The position numbers were made by a program, and so were the translations under genes. A DNA stretch of 64,000 bases from Hirudo medicinalis (taxonomy: Eukaryota; Annelida; Clitellata; Hirudinida; Hirudinidae), in contig MPNW01000135.1 of NCBI GenBank assembly GCA_011800805.1, positions 156,187 through 220,186 of the forward strand. The letters run 5' to 3'. The first letter of the stretch is position 1. Each line of letters begins with the position of its first letter. Below the pieces are notes generated by a model. It was not told the DNA's origin. It made no database searches and saw only the letters and a list, made by a program, of their open reading frames with translations. Below are positions 36,011-47,929 of this stretch, piece by piece.

Positions 36011-37562
36011 ATGTATCTGCCATTTGTTCTCCTCGTCTTCACTTCTCTCACGACTTTTACAGACCGAGGTCAAGTTTCACCTTGATTATTAAAAATAATT
36101 AATTAGTTAAACAATTAATTAATCAATTATGTTTAGTAGTCTAATTAATCGATGGCGATTAATATTCATTAGTAATGGACTAATGCTAATTAGTACTAAT
36201 TATTTAATTTCATTATTAACCATCATCATCATCACTTTAAAATTAATCATATCAAGTCCACTCCAATAAATAATAATAATAATAACATTAATAAATCATT
36301 TAATTAGTTGATAACAGCCACTCAATTAATTGTACAGGTTGCATCTTGGTCGTCCAGTCGGCTTACTGCACCTTTCCAGCCTTCCTCTGGCAGGAGACCC
36401 ACGAATCTACGTTGGAACGCGACGGAAACAACATCCATACCCTTACTCTCGGTCCATCCAAATCGCCTGGGAAACTGTGGCATTCCCACATGATGCTCAA
36501 ACCCACAAGGAACTCGGATGTCCACCCGGATGAGAACAAGGACCTGGAGTCGGATTACGGTTTCAACGACCAAACACCTCCTAACCAATATTACTATAAG
36601 AACCTGCCCTACCTCAACGATGCCATGGACAATCGTGACATGGACAAGCAGTGGTCGAAGGGCAACGACATTAAAAACGACGATGATGGTGATGTTGATG
36701 ATGAAGCTGATGATGGAGATTTTAAAATCGCTCCGAAAAAGCCGAACTTCGACATTCGCCCAAATCCGCCAATGTTTTACTACAAAAATTATTCAAACTC
36801 GGACAATTATTCGGAGAAGTTTGACAAAAGCAATCCACAATCGATAAAGTACAAAAGGACGAGGTCTCTTCACATGAACAGGGTTGATCCCAAGCCTCGG
36901 CAAAACTACCAGGACAATCAAGATGATGGAACTCCATATCTTGACCTTCCCGACACTCACTCCGCTACCTCCTCCACTTCCAGATTTCCCATCGTTCCAA
37001 GCAGCTACCGGGAGATATTCGTTGAGCCCTCTCAAATCGGGGTCAAGCTCTTAAACGTGGTCACGTGTCACGACAAACCAGCCAATAGGAGCGTCTGTTA
37101 CAGTAAACGCGAAATCCAGGAGATATCTTGTCTTTCTGAAGAGGTAAACGAGAAGTACAGAGTTAGGATCAAGAACGATGGGTGAGCTCTATTAATAATA
37201 CCAATAATACTAAAATTAATAATCATCGTCATCATCATCATCATCATATAGTTTTTATTTTTATTCTTATCATATATTGGTGTATGGTAATTATTACTTT
37301 TAATTGCTTAAGTTATTGTTAATTAGTCGGTTAATAAATAAATATTTACAGTTAAATATTATTATTATATTATATTATTAATATTTTATCATTAGCTAAT
37401 TAAACAATAGTTAATTATATAACTAATTGATTGACATTCATAATTATTATTTGATGATGCGATTTGACACTGAAGGGAATCGAAGTTTGGATGCATGAGG
37501 TTCATACGCAGTTGGCCAAACGTAGTGCAAGTTTTTTCAGGTGGGTGGCTGTAATAGTTAAC

Positions 37563-37598
<36 letters not shown>

Positions 37599-39122
37599 CA
37601 TGTTCATTTGTACAGCGCCATAAGTGTGAGCGTCAGTTATGATATTTAAGTTACACCAATACAATAAAAAAATACAAACAGATTTAAAAAAAAATAAAAA
37701 CGTGGATATAATTTAATGTCATCATCAACATTATTATTATTATTATTATTTATTAACCTTAGAAATGGCAATACTACTTAAACCAATCTCGATCAGTATT
37801 AAAACATTCTTAAACCTCCATAGCTTACTTTCCACCAAACATCTTTTCAAATTCTTCCGTGCCAAACCTAAAGCTTTCTTTTCCAACTTTTCCAGCTCAA
37901 CCGAAGAAGATCAACGACGCGAGGTTGTGCTTGGATCCATTCATCAAGAGGAGTGTTCATCCGTGGATTTCTGGAAAGAAGGATGCCTGGTCCTTCTGCC
38001 CGTTTTCTGGGGGATTTGACTTCAGGATTTACGTGACTGGCAGGAGAAAGGTTAGCAAATACATTACGTTATGCATATTTAGGTTTGGTGCATATTTTCT
38101 TTTCATAACAATAATTAATGTTAATATTAACATAATAATATGTTTTCATTTGGTATCATCCATTCGATGGCAGTGTTCTTGATCGATACTTACCATCGCC
38201 CGATCTAGAACTACCCAACCGTGACCCTTAACCCATATCTCACAATAGAAGTGAATCCATGTCAAACGTCTCACTACAAGGACTTATTTCATGCTTTTAT
38301 GAATATATCTATCTATCTCTATTGGGTTTCCAGCCTCTATGTGGAAGATCTCGCAGTCATTGGAGGCCTTCCAGACTTGAGAGTGAGTGCATCGTCGGTG
38401 AAGGAATCAATTTCTTTTTCCAGGACTCCAAGTGTAACTTCCTACCCTTGGAACTCAATGGTTGGCGAGCTTTCATCAATTTATGGCTCTATTTAAGAAT
38501 AAAAATAAGTTATTTTACGACTAATTTTTAGAATTTACAAACACGCTCTTAGACAATTCAGACCAATTAGACAAGGTGCACAATTTTATATGAAATGCAT
38601 GCTCAAGTAACTAAGTACAGGTACAAGTAACGAGATACAAATACAAGAAACGAAGTACAAGTGCAAATAACGAAGTGCAAGTACAACTAACGAAGTACTC
38701 GTGGTAATTTTGTTAGTAAATAATTTCTCGCTCCTTGAGGTTCCAGATTGACGTGTTGGGGAAGTTTCATCGAAGGGGCGAGTACCTACGTCTTCTTTGG
38801 TGGAATCAACCAACCAAGGCCCCTCTACACATTGGTATGAAATGGTGAAACTTGATGTACTAGGAATATTGTCAATAAGTTATTACATTCATTTGTGAAG
38901 TTTATTTTTAAATATTGATTCATTTATTAAATAAATTTTGTGGCTCATTAATTATAAATCTAATTTGTTCGTAGTAAGGACGTACAACAAAATTCAAATT
39001 ATTATCTGAAAATAACAATTTTCAAAATTTTACAATAGTGGAATTGGAAGTTTATTTACAAACATTATGAAGTTCAATCGTTTCTCATCCAATCAACGAC
39101 AATCACTCAACCAATCGACTAA

Positions 39123-39163
<41 letters not shown>

Positions 39164-42100
39164 TCTCTAATTAACTATTCAATCCATCCCCTTAAAAGCG
39201 ACTGCCATCCAATCCGCCCAAGTCAAAGGAAATGTGGGCAACCCTGTACTTCTCCATCTATGCACCAGAACCTGACATCTTTTCCAACTGGAACCTGGAT
39301 GAGGCCCTCGTGGAATCTAACAGGGAGGAGTTGTCCTTTCCAATGGATGAGGGGGACCTCAAGCAGGTGGATCTCTACCTCATCAAGTCAGGTGAGAAAG
39401 GTTGATTGAAGTTTGTTTTGGTTGATTGATTTGGTTTATTTGTTTATTTGATTGCTGATATTGATTTTAGTGATGGGCTGGTGATGAATGTGGTTTAAAT
39501 GATCGCATGGGTGTTATTATTATTGTTATGATGTTTATTATTGTTGTTTTTGTTGTTGTTGCTGTCATTACAGTAAATAAAATCAATGATTCCATATCTT
39601 TGACCAATAATATTTGCTAGGAATGCATTATTTTGTTAAATTATATACAACAATAGAGCGATAAGTGCTTTGGGTGTTTGCATTCTGATTCCCGAGTTCA
39701 AACTATTAAGATTCCGCTTTAAAGATTTTTCCGCATTTATGGAGTCTAAGCTATTAAAACATTGTTATGAAGTTGGTTTTCTTCTGTTTGCGGTTTTTCT
39801 TGGACAATGGCAAGAGACAACGGCAAAAACTTAAACTTCTGAGGATTGTCCTAAAGATATCTTTGAGGAGTTTTCAGAGTCTATGTTTGAAAGAATACTG
39901 CAAATGAAACTTAATGACCAATTTCAACGACAAACTCAGTGGTTATGAAATTAAGTTAACAGAGAACATGAGTACTTTAGTTCAAAACATGATGCTACAA
40001 ATTACTAAGTCTTTCACGGACTGCCTTACTGCCACTCTCACGTATATACAACTCTTCAGTACCTCAAATCCTCAATGTCGTCTGGGCTTGATGGAATTCC
40101 CAACATATTTCTTAAAAAATGCGCCTCATCCTTAATGGATTCCTTTCTCTGTTTTGATAAACACATCGACAACATTACCAAAAAGGCTGCCACAATCTCC
40201 CGAATAATACGTTCTTCTTTCACATCAAGGAATCAAGATATTCTCAAAAGAGCATTTTGCACTTACGCGAGACCCATTCTCGAATATTGCTCTCCGGAAG
40301 GAATCCCCATAAAAAGTATCTTATCGACTTATCGAGGATTGAACAGAGGAGGCTTACCAAGGCCATACCCTCCGTGGCTTCTCATCGTTACATGGAAAGA
40401 CTCAGCTTACTTAACCTACCAACTCTTGAAAACTTCAACTATGGGCTGACCTATCACTTTGCTTCAAGTTAAGAAGGACTGCTTCAAATTTACAAAAATA
40501 GTAAAAGTAAAAATTGTAAAAGTAATGCATTATTTATCAACTGTTTTTAAATTATTTATCAATTGTTTTTAAATTATTTGTAAATAAATTATTATTGTTA
40601 ATTGTACACTTTTAAGTATTAAAGTTTTAAATTTTATTTATTCCAAAGATGGCGGCGTCTGTTACGATGAGAGTGACTTCTGCTCAGAATTCGCAAGGGA
40701 GGGGAGGTGCGTCAACTCAGCTCTACATAAATTCGCCAACTTCTGCAAGAAATCCTGTGGACTCTGTGGTGAGAATTAATGAATGGTCTTGATTTAATTA
40801 ATCACGATTATTATGTATTTAATTAAGTGTAATCATTATGTCTTTATTTAATTATAATTAATTATATATTTAATTACAGTTATTCATGTATTTATTCAGC
40901 TATGTCCGTTTTATAACAAAAATATGACTATGGTCTAAGTTAGTTTTTATATTTCCGTGATGTCTGTTGAAATTCAGATCAGTAACATCTTAAAATTGGT
41001 ATTTTCAAATAGTTTATGCTAATAATGAACATCTTAAAACTTAATAAACATAAAATCAACGCAAACTAAATCAGTTTAATCATAACTCAACTCTTTCGCA
41101 TTTTGGCTTGTATTTAGCCGCTTGTTTGAGCATAAATACATTATTTTTTAATGGAAGCCTTCCTCTTCACCTTGACCTAACCATTTACGCCGCTACCAAG
41201 AGCGCTCCTTGAATGCATAGGCTCCCAATTTCAAATAATTTGCACCCGTTCCTTCCATTAATCCATCTTCAATCCATCTGTAATTTCCATCTTAGGCCAC
41301 AAAGCAGATCTCGTTCCCTCGACGAATTCCGAGTGTCACTTCCCAGTGGAGTACAGGGGCAGGTGGCTGTTGACGGAAACTGACCACATGGAGGAGGTTT
41401 TGGTCGAAGAAGGACAAGTTGTCTTCAGCAGGCTTGGAATTTTCATCTGCAAGAGCAAGCACTGGAAGAAAGAACAGTATAAGGTCTTTTCTGTCTACCA
41501 GAACGGATGGTACGTGGATGTGCCATTTGGAAATTATTAATATTACACGTTACTCTTAAAGTATTTATGAGATATAATTTAATGCAATTTATTTATTACA
41601 ATTTTATAATGATTAATGATTAATAATTTATTTAATAGTATCAATTAATTCTTTATCGGCAACACCTGAGCAATGCGGTCATCAAATATTGAAAAGAGCT
41701 TTGGATAAGATAAGAATTAGGATTTAAAATGAGAAAACATTAAATTGATAATTTTTAATTTCTTAAAACATTATTATATTTCAACCCAAAAAGTCGGCCA
41801 AGATACAGCTGTATTCATTTTCGACAGGAGGGAAGAATTCTCTACTTTCAGATTTGTAAGTGATTTGTTGACCTTCTGATGATTGACAATGACATTTATT
41901 AGAAATAAACTTCAATATTTAAAAAAATGTTAATTTATGATTGGTTGCAACATCAATCAATGGGTCAACCAATCAAGTTATTTCATTGGAATTTTAACTT
42001 CTTTATTGGGCACAAACTCAAATTTATATTGGCATTATATTAATATAACAAGATATTAGTGACGATAATAAACATCGCCATCAAAATCAGTCATAATAAT

Positions 42101-42569
42101 TAATTTATAACATTACAATTAATAACAAAATGAACCTATTAATGACTTAAATAATTAATTAACGAAATAATTAACTTATTTAAAGCAAAGAGTTCACTAT
42201 TCGACAATTCATTCGACTTGTGCATCTTCAAGGATGACGAGGAAACACTGAAGGATGCTGTTAGGAGCAAGAAGCTCAAGATGCTCATTGGTAATTAATA
42301 AATTATCATGAATTATAATAACACTTAAATATTATATATTCGTCATTAACTGTAACCTATTTAAATTGGTAAATAAATTATTTGCCAATATTATCTTACA
42401 AATGTAAATGTAAATGTAGTTCATTTATGTAGTATTATGTATTTAATGTAGCTCCAGAAGCGCTTGTGGTACAAACTGGGTTTCGAACACAACACATTAC
42501 GACTGTTGCCATTACAGCCTTATGAAGGAACTTAATGCTCTGAGCTAACTTTCACAAAATCGTTACACC

Positions 42570-42642
<73 letters not shown>

Positions 42643-44337
42643 TACCAACACCGAGCGATACAATTACAACTGCTCATTCAATGATCATACAACAGCCCAC
42701 AACGACTTGAAATACGACGACTGTAACCTCCATGGCACTCTCAGAGTCTCCATCACCTTCCAACAACAACAGCGGACTGACCTTGGCGCTAAAAGTGGGA
42801 AGGTCACTAGGCAGACGTGCAATGGAAGCATGACTGACGTTGACCTTTCCAGGTGTCAACATTCCGGCTTCATAACAATCCATGCTCCCAACTGTCCGTA
42901 TTGTGTGGCTGACGAAAGTAAGCGATTTGTACATTCTTTTTTAGATTCACGATACTTTAGTTAAAAATAATCATAATAATAATCATTATTATTTATTACT
43001 AGTTAATATGTTAATTAACTAATTAATATTTATTATTATTATTATTAATGTTATTATTATTATTGCAGAATACCAGTGCATAGGGAGTGTTGACGTCAGT
43101 GATGTAACCAAGGTTCTCATCACGAAGAGGGAGCAATCTTTTATCTGCTGGGTGGGTCTAATAACATTTTTATTGTTTTGTTTCAACAAAATTACTAGTA
43201 ATGATGCAGTAATTAATTAATATGACATCCATTATTAAACCGTCTTAATGACATCATCATCATCGTCACCATCACCACCATCATCATCATCATCACCATC
43301 ATAGACATCATCACCATCATCATCATCATCACCACCATCATAGGCACCATCATAACCATCGTCACCATCATCATCATCGTCGTCGTCGTCGTCATCATCA
43401 TTCAGCGTTAGCAATTCACATGTCCACTTCCTCAACTACCTCAGGTAGTCCTCACTGATCAACTACAAACTGCAAAGCGTCCGTGGAGGAACATCTTTGT
43501 CATGGACAGAGGTCAGTGCGGACATCTTAAGGACATCAATCCCGACAGGTCACCTGACAACGTTGCCATGAGGATTGAAGCGTTTGCAGGTTAACTAGTG
43601 ATGGTAATTTTGGTGATGATGATTATGGTGATCATGACGATGATGATATGATGACGACGACGACGATGACGATGATAATGAGGAGGAGGAGGAAGAGGAG
43701 GAGGAGGAGGAGGGGCAGACGATATTATTAACCAGAACATTAATAACTAACACTGACATTAATTTAGTTCAGTTCTTGTTATGATCGATCAAAATGTAAG
43801 AATCACAGTTTAAAGCATTAACATCATATTATGTAATGAGAATATAAAAACAATCGAATTGCATATCTTAAAGTAACAACATATCAATATTATGAGTATT
43901 ATTTATTATCAGTAATAAGTATCAATATTATGAGTAATAAAAAACAATATTATCGGTAATAACTCATACCTTTCCAAACAGAATCCTACCAGCACTCCCG
44001 ATGCCAACAGACGGAGACAAACATCAATCCTCCTTCCAAACCAAAACCCAGCAGAAAGTCATGGAAGACGTCCCAACAGCCAAAAGCATCAACAACAGCA
44101 ACAACAACAACAGCCTTCCTCATAAAGGCAAAAAGCTACGACCCAGAATTGTCCTCCGACAACATCAAGAGCGACACCGTCGACTCCAACCACAGAGACG
44201 CCAACTACCAGGACTTCTATTCAGATTATGTGGTTGAGTCCGGGTCTCGTTACTATGGTGATAACAATGCGATGTTTCTGCTGTTGTTGCAGCTGTGTGG
44301 AGTCGTCGCAGCTCAAATATTTGCTGTTGTCGGTTGA
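36011..44337 (+). CDS. Secreted, probably GPI-anchored cysteine-rich protein with an ShKT domain
   Basis: Exons: 36011-36068, 36338-37181, 37512-37540, 37896-38050, 38334-38460, 38740-38834, 39199-39391, 40649-40768, 41296-41509, 41827-41854, 42191-42290, 42656-42917, 43069-43151, 43445-43589, 43982-44337. The signal peptide is MYLPFVLLVFTSLTTFTDRG. It is followed by CTFPAFLWQE and a long low-complexity Asn/Asp region. Then come cysteine modules (RLESECIVGEGINFFF, LTCWGSFIEGASTYVFFGG). An ShKT domain begins at CYDESDFCSEFA and ends CKKSCGLC. A second CHFPVEYRGRWLL module follows, then a CW-containing module. The tail is Thr/Ser-rich, ending AMFLLLLQLCGVVAAQIFA, which suits a GPI signal. The layout resembles extracellular invertebrate proteins I recall as the DUF7042-DUF7045 group; that link is from memory. 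Phases match everywhere except 42290/42656, where a (CAA)n array obscures the acceptor. AATAAA is at about 44519. The total is about 936 residues. Confidence 0.75.
37565..37650 (-). mobile_element. LINE 3' tail in an intron of the ShKT-domain gene
   Basis: On - this reads CTGACGCTCACACTTATGGC, then GCTGTACAAATG and (ATT)n. It closely resembles the 3' UTR of LINE copy A at 121-180. It is a 5'-truncated insertion lying within an intron. Confidence 0.6.
38600..38705. repeat. Degenerate GTACAAGTAACGAA tandem repeat
   Basis: Seven or so imperfect copies of a 14-16-bp word (GTACAAGTAACGAA and variants) lie in an intron of the ShKT-domain gene. The word content resembles hAT subterminal repeats, but no element ends were found. 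Confidence 0.55.
39121..39162. repeat. (AAT)n microsatellite in an intron
   Basis: A short uninterrupted AAT array immediately upstream of the exon at 39199. Confidence 0.9.
40000..40480 (+). mobile_element. LINE relic with internal deletion, in an intron
   Basis: The + frames give YLKSSMSSGLDGIPNIFLKK (start of the reverse transcriptase). They jump directly to HIDNITKKAATISRIIRSS, then DILKRAFCTYARPILEYCSP and RRLTKAIPSVASHRYMERL. The central catalytic region is deleted. The whole piece lies between the exons at 39391 and 40649 of the ShKT-domain gene. Confidence 0.75.
42440..42560 (-). mobile_element. tRNA-derived SINE-like element
   Basis: The - strand reads GTTAGCTCAGAGCATTAAG (A-box-like), a tRNA-like middle, and GTGTTCGAAACCC (B-box-like), then a tail beginning ACCACAAGCGC. 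A related copy lies on - at about 47930-48050. On the + strand a (CAA)n array at 42568-42641 immediately follows its 5' end. It lies in the intron before exon 42656 of the ShKT-domain gene. Confidence 0.45.
42568..42641. repeat. (CAA)n microsatellite at an intron-exon border
   Basis: About 24 uninterrupted CAA units end just 14 bp upstream of the exon start placed at 42656. CAA repeats carry no AG, so the acceptor must lie before or after the array. Its length may affect the reading of the upstream junction, which has unmatched phases in the model. Confidence 0.9.
43250..43395. repeat. (CAT)n-type array in an intron
   Basis: A CATCATCACCATCATCGT-type trinucleotide array lies between the exons at 43151 and 43445. 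The poly-Met and poly-Asp frames on - are artefacts. Confidence 0.9.
43607..43715. repeat. (GAT)n and (GAG)n arrays in an intron
   Basis: GAT/GAC repeats pass into GAGGAGGA repeats, located in the last intron of the ShKT-domain gene. Confidence 0.85.
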
Positions 44338-44406
44338 ATCGAGGTATTACGGAGTACTTACGTTACATAGCGGGGTAATTTACTCATTCAAAATTGTTAC
44401 ATTAGT

Positions 44407-44407
<1 letters not shown>

Positions 44408-44449
<42 letters not shown>

Positions 44450-44470
44450 CATTATCATTGTCATTATCTT
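44408..44470. repeat. (ATT)n array in the 3' UTR region
   Basis: The ATT array lies about 70 bp after the stop codon of the ShKT-domain gene and before its AATAAA near 44519, so it is probably transcribed in the 3' UTR. Confidence 0.8.
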
Positions 44471-44774
44471 TATTATGAATATTGTTGTTTTATTGTTGAT
44501 GATGTTAAAACAGACAAAAATAAATAATAATGCTTTCATTGTCTTCAACTCCTCGATTGCATGAATATTCAATGAAGAAGCAGATAACTCCGCCTACCTA
44601 TACTCCACCAACCCACTCAGAAAGTAATCAGGGGAACAAACCCCCAGCAATTGTTACGTAAAAATTGTTTGGTAAAAAAATAAAAACAGGAGAGGAATTC
44701 CATCGCTCTTAAGGAACTGACGCTGATTCTATTTTTAGATTTTCCATTTATGAACATGCAAGCAGTTGTGCTCC

Positions 44775-44846
44775 GGCATGGTCTAATGGTTAAGATTTCG
44801 CCTCTCACGATGGCAGAACGGGTTCGAATCCCGTTGCGGGAGCACC
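44775..44846 (+). tRNA. tRNA-Glu(CTC)-like sequence, probably a pseudogene or SINE head
   Basis: Spacing fits tRNA-Glu. A 7-nt acceptor TCCGGCA pairs with TGCGGGA except for one G-G mismatch. The D arm is TGGTCTAATGGTTAAGA and the loop CTCTCAC carries a CTC anticodon. The variable loop has 4 nt and the T arm is ACGGG-TTCGAAT-CCCGT. The A box (TGGTCTAATGG) and B box (GGTTCGAATCC) both match the Pol III consensus. The anticodon stem (TTCGC against GATGG) hardly pairs, which argues against a working tRNA. The sequence is followed by a short unique stretch and then (CAA/CAG)n, as in tRNA-derived SINEs. Confidence 0.5.
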
Positions 44847-44884
44847 GTCCTAATCATCTAGTTGTATAACGGACTTTAAAAAAC

Positions 44885-44937
44885 AGCAACAGCAACAAGA
44901 CAACAGCAGCAGCAACAACAACAACGACAACAACATT
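44885..44937. repeat. (CAA/CAG)n tail after the tRNA-like sequence
   Basis: Imperfect CAACAG and CAACAACGAC repeats begin about 40 bp beyond the tRNA-like unit. This is compatible with the 3' tail of a SINE. Confidence 0.7.
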
Positions 44938-45766
44938 CATGCAAATCCGTCTTCTCCACGGAAGCAGTTAACATGGCTCATGGCAATGCATTACTTCTTT
45001 ACTCGTGTGTGAGGGGTCGACCATAAATTACTTCAGGCATTTTGAGGGACTGGATTTACTTAGCCCTTTTTGACGACGTACTTTGTAACAGAAGCTCGAA
45101 TCCAATTGTGCATGGAGATCGATTAGTGCAATAAAATAATTTTTATCGGTTGATTTAATCAGAGTCATCCATTGATTGAAGATATTCTCAAACTCATTTA
45201 GGGAATTTAAGAACATTGCATTCGCATGAGAAGCAGGCAACATCTTATCACTATTTGTTAATATTAATGTTGTTGTAGTTGCTGTTGTTGTTGTTGTTGT
45301 TGTTGTTATTGATGTTGTTGTTGTTGTTATTTTCTTTGTCAGTGTTTGCTGGAAATAAAAATAGCATCGCACGCCGAAGTCTTGAATCTGGCCTGAAAAT
45401 TCATATTTTTAGTTGCTCCTTTCAGTGGCTGGCTCCAAGTATTTCTCGGTATTTCTCATTATTTCTCATTATTTCTCTACCCTTTTCCTCTTCTTTAAAT
45501 ATCTCTGCTCCTTTCTTTCTTTCGTTCAACATGGATTTTAATTTGTGAACAATATTGCTTTAATGATAATGAATTAATAAGCGATTACATAATAATTTTT
45601 TAATAAAAAAATATTTATTCTTTGCTGCCCGCTTGAAGTGTTGCCAATAGTTATTATATTAATTCTCATTATGCAAGAATTTGAATGACATGCTTGTGGT
45701 CAATGCGATCATAACAATTAGTAATATGAGATAATTAACAGTCCATTCCACATTATTCATTTGACT

Positions 45767-45855
45767 TTTCATCCATCCATCCATACATCCATTCATCCAT
45801 TCATCCATCCATTCATCCATCCATCCATCCATCCATCCATCCATTCATTCATCTA
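45767..45855. repeat. (CCAT)n tetranucleotide array
   Basis: CCAT/TCAT repeats. The stretch from 45000 to 46540 has no supported gene otherwise; the - frame at 45028-45372 shows no recognised domain, and a (GTT)n array lies at about 45271-45332. Confidence 0.85.
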
Positions 45856-46572
45856 TTTTTCCATGCATCAGAGATGAATTTTTGCATCTAATTGAGGCTC
45901 CATGTTTACAAAAGAACAGACAGTTTGTGTGCCTTCTTCAGATTTTCGAGTTTCCCGAATCTCAGTTGTACTTTATAGAATAATATAACAAGTAAATAAA
46001 AGTAATTAATTATAATATAATAATAATAATATTAATCATAGTTCCGCTTCAATAGTTTTAATTCAAAACATCCACAACATTTACAAGCTTCGTCCCTGTT
46101 AAGTTATAAAGCTCACCTTTTCTGGTGGATTCTTATTAAGAAGGTTGGTATTGTTGGTAATAATAATTAATAATAATAATATTAATAATTCACAAATCGT
46201 AATTCTAGGTTTTCATAAGTTTTTGCTGATATTCAAAGTAAATGGTTTAAAAACAGGTTATGAAAATATTATGACTAATAGTGTTGCAATCAAATAATAT
46301 TTTATTGAAATAATTATAAATGTCATAATAAAATGTTTTGTTCGAATTTTGCCAAAAAAACTCTTTTCAATGCAGGACCTGAAATAAAATTATCTCTGGA
46401 ACATTTAGACGTAATTATATTATAATTCATAATTTAACAATAACAATAATAAATAACAAAAACATCCTATTTTAATCCCCTGTTTATTTTAGTTTTTTTA
46501 AACAAATAGTAACTTATACCCACCCATTTTAAAGCAGACAACAGCAGCTGTAAAAGAATCTCGAGTTTAAAA

Positions 46573-47371
46573 ATGTCTGGAACGACGACGCAACAAACAA
46601 TCACCGCCAACATCACGTCGGCTCCTGTAACCTCAACTAACCTCAAATACGAGGCGACATCATCAACAACAACCACAGCTACAACAACAACCACAACTAC
46701 AACAACAACAACAAACAAAACTGCTGCAGGCAACAATACCGTTGTCCAAGAGATAATCAAATCGAGCATGGATGAACTCCTACAGCCCATATTCTACTTC
46801 CCCGGTATGAGCTGTCTGATCGGCTCAGCCTTGTCAGAGGGGGTATACGTAGGGGAGAAGTTGAGGGATCTGGGTCTCGATGACTTTGATGATAAGAGGA
46901 TTGTGAGGGTCGTAGGACTGGACGATGGGAGTGAGACTGTAAAATCAGTCAAGAAACAAGTCACTGCCCTCACATCTGATTTTAGAGGATTGCAGGTTTA
47001 AATTCGATTGTCGTAAATAATGATACTAATAACATTACTTTTACTCAATACTTTTTACGATGAGAAAAATAGTAACTTTTTTAGAAACGTATTCCTCGCA
47101 ACAATTAAACATTAACCCTAAAAGGAATTAATTGCAAATTAGCTTTTAATACTGTTATTTATTTTATTATTTTATTATATTTATATTATTATTTTAAATA
47201 ATTCTTTATACTCCTCAGAACTTGTTAAACAAGCTGCCCACTTTCATTTCGAACGATTCGAGCGGAAACCCATCCTACCATCGTTCTCAAGAAGTTGATG
47301 AACCTATCCATGGCGAGTTCTACTTTCCTGAGATCCAAAAGTTTGAAAATATTAACGCCTCACTGCCATGA
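46573..47371 (+). CDS. Two-exon protein of unknown function
   Basis: Exons 46573-46995 and 47219-47371 join in phase 0 (CAG|gtttaa, then ctcctcag|AAC) and give 191 residues; AATAAA is at 47451. It starts MSGTTTQQTITANITS, followed by a Thr-rich run encoded by ACA/ACT repeats. A compact region follows: FYFPGMSCLIGSALSEGVYV, then LGLDDFDDKRIVRVVGLDDG and VKKQVTALTSDFRGLQNLL. It ends FYFPEIQKFENINASLP. There is no signal peptide, and no clear membrane segment was seen. The frame is open upstream to an acceptor-like AAAGCAG at about 46538, so the shown ATG may not be the true start and more 5' exons could exist. I do not recognise the family. The non-repetitive part and clean splice join make it a likely real gene. 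Confidence 0.55.
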
Positions 47372-47929
47372 CGTGCAGTCAGAAATGAATTATCGACGTA
47401 AAATTTTCTTGTGATTTTAAAGTAATAATCCCCATAATCAAAATAGTGCCAATAAAATGTTCTTAGAAATGTGACCTTTTTTTGTGTCATGCGGAAGAAC
47501 TTCTTTGGATGAAGGGATTCGATGTCGCGTTTCATGAAAAAATTATTACCTATATCATTTTAAATAGGCAATAAGTCTAAATCTCTGTAGGCAATTATTT
47601 CAGCATTATTAAAGCTCATGAACTTCCGCAAACTGGATTTTCTGTTTCAGGTGTTCTACAAGGACTTTGCGGAATGAATTAGGTAGATAATATATTAGGT
47701 CCTTTACAGTTCGATTATTTTAGACTAAAAGTTTGCATTGATTTTGAGGCAATAATAATTTTGTAATAGTGATTGAAATGAATTTACACAACAAAAACAA
47801 TTTAATTGAAACGATGTGTTGCTTGTTGTGGATAATGAAAACACACCTTCTTAGGTGTTTCTAACCTCACATGGATCATCAATGTGTACCACTTACTTAT
47901 ATTTATTTATAAGTGAATCTTGTAAGCAT

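Noticed and set aside
44775..44846. Functional tRNA-Glu gene
   Set aside because: Promoter boxes are good but the anticodon stem is mostly unpaired and the acceptor has a mismatch; kept as tRNA-like or SINE head only.
45028..45372. 114-codon - frame partly derived from a GTT/ACA repeat
   Set aside because: The N-terminal half is repeat-derived and the rest (NQWMTLIKSTDKNYF) matches nothing I can name; no splice support.
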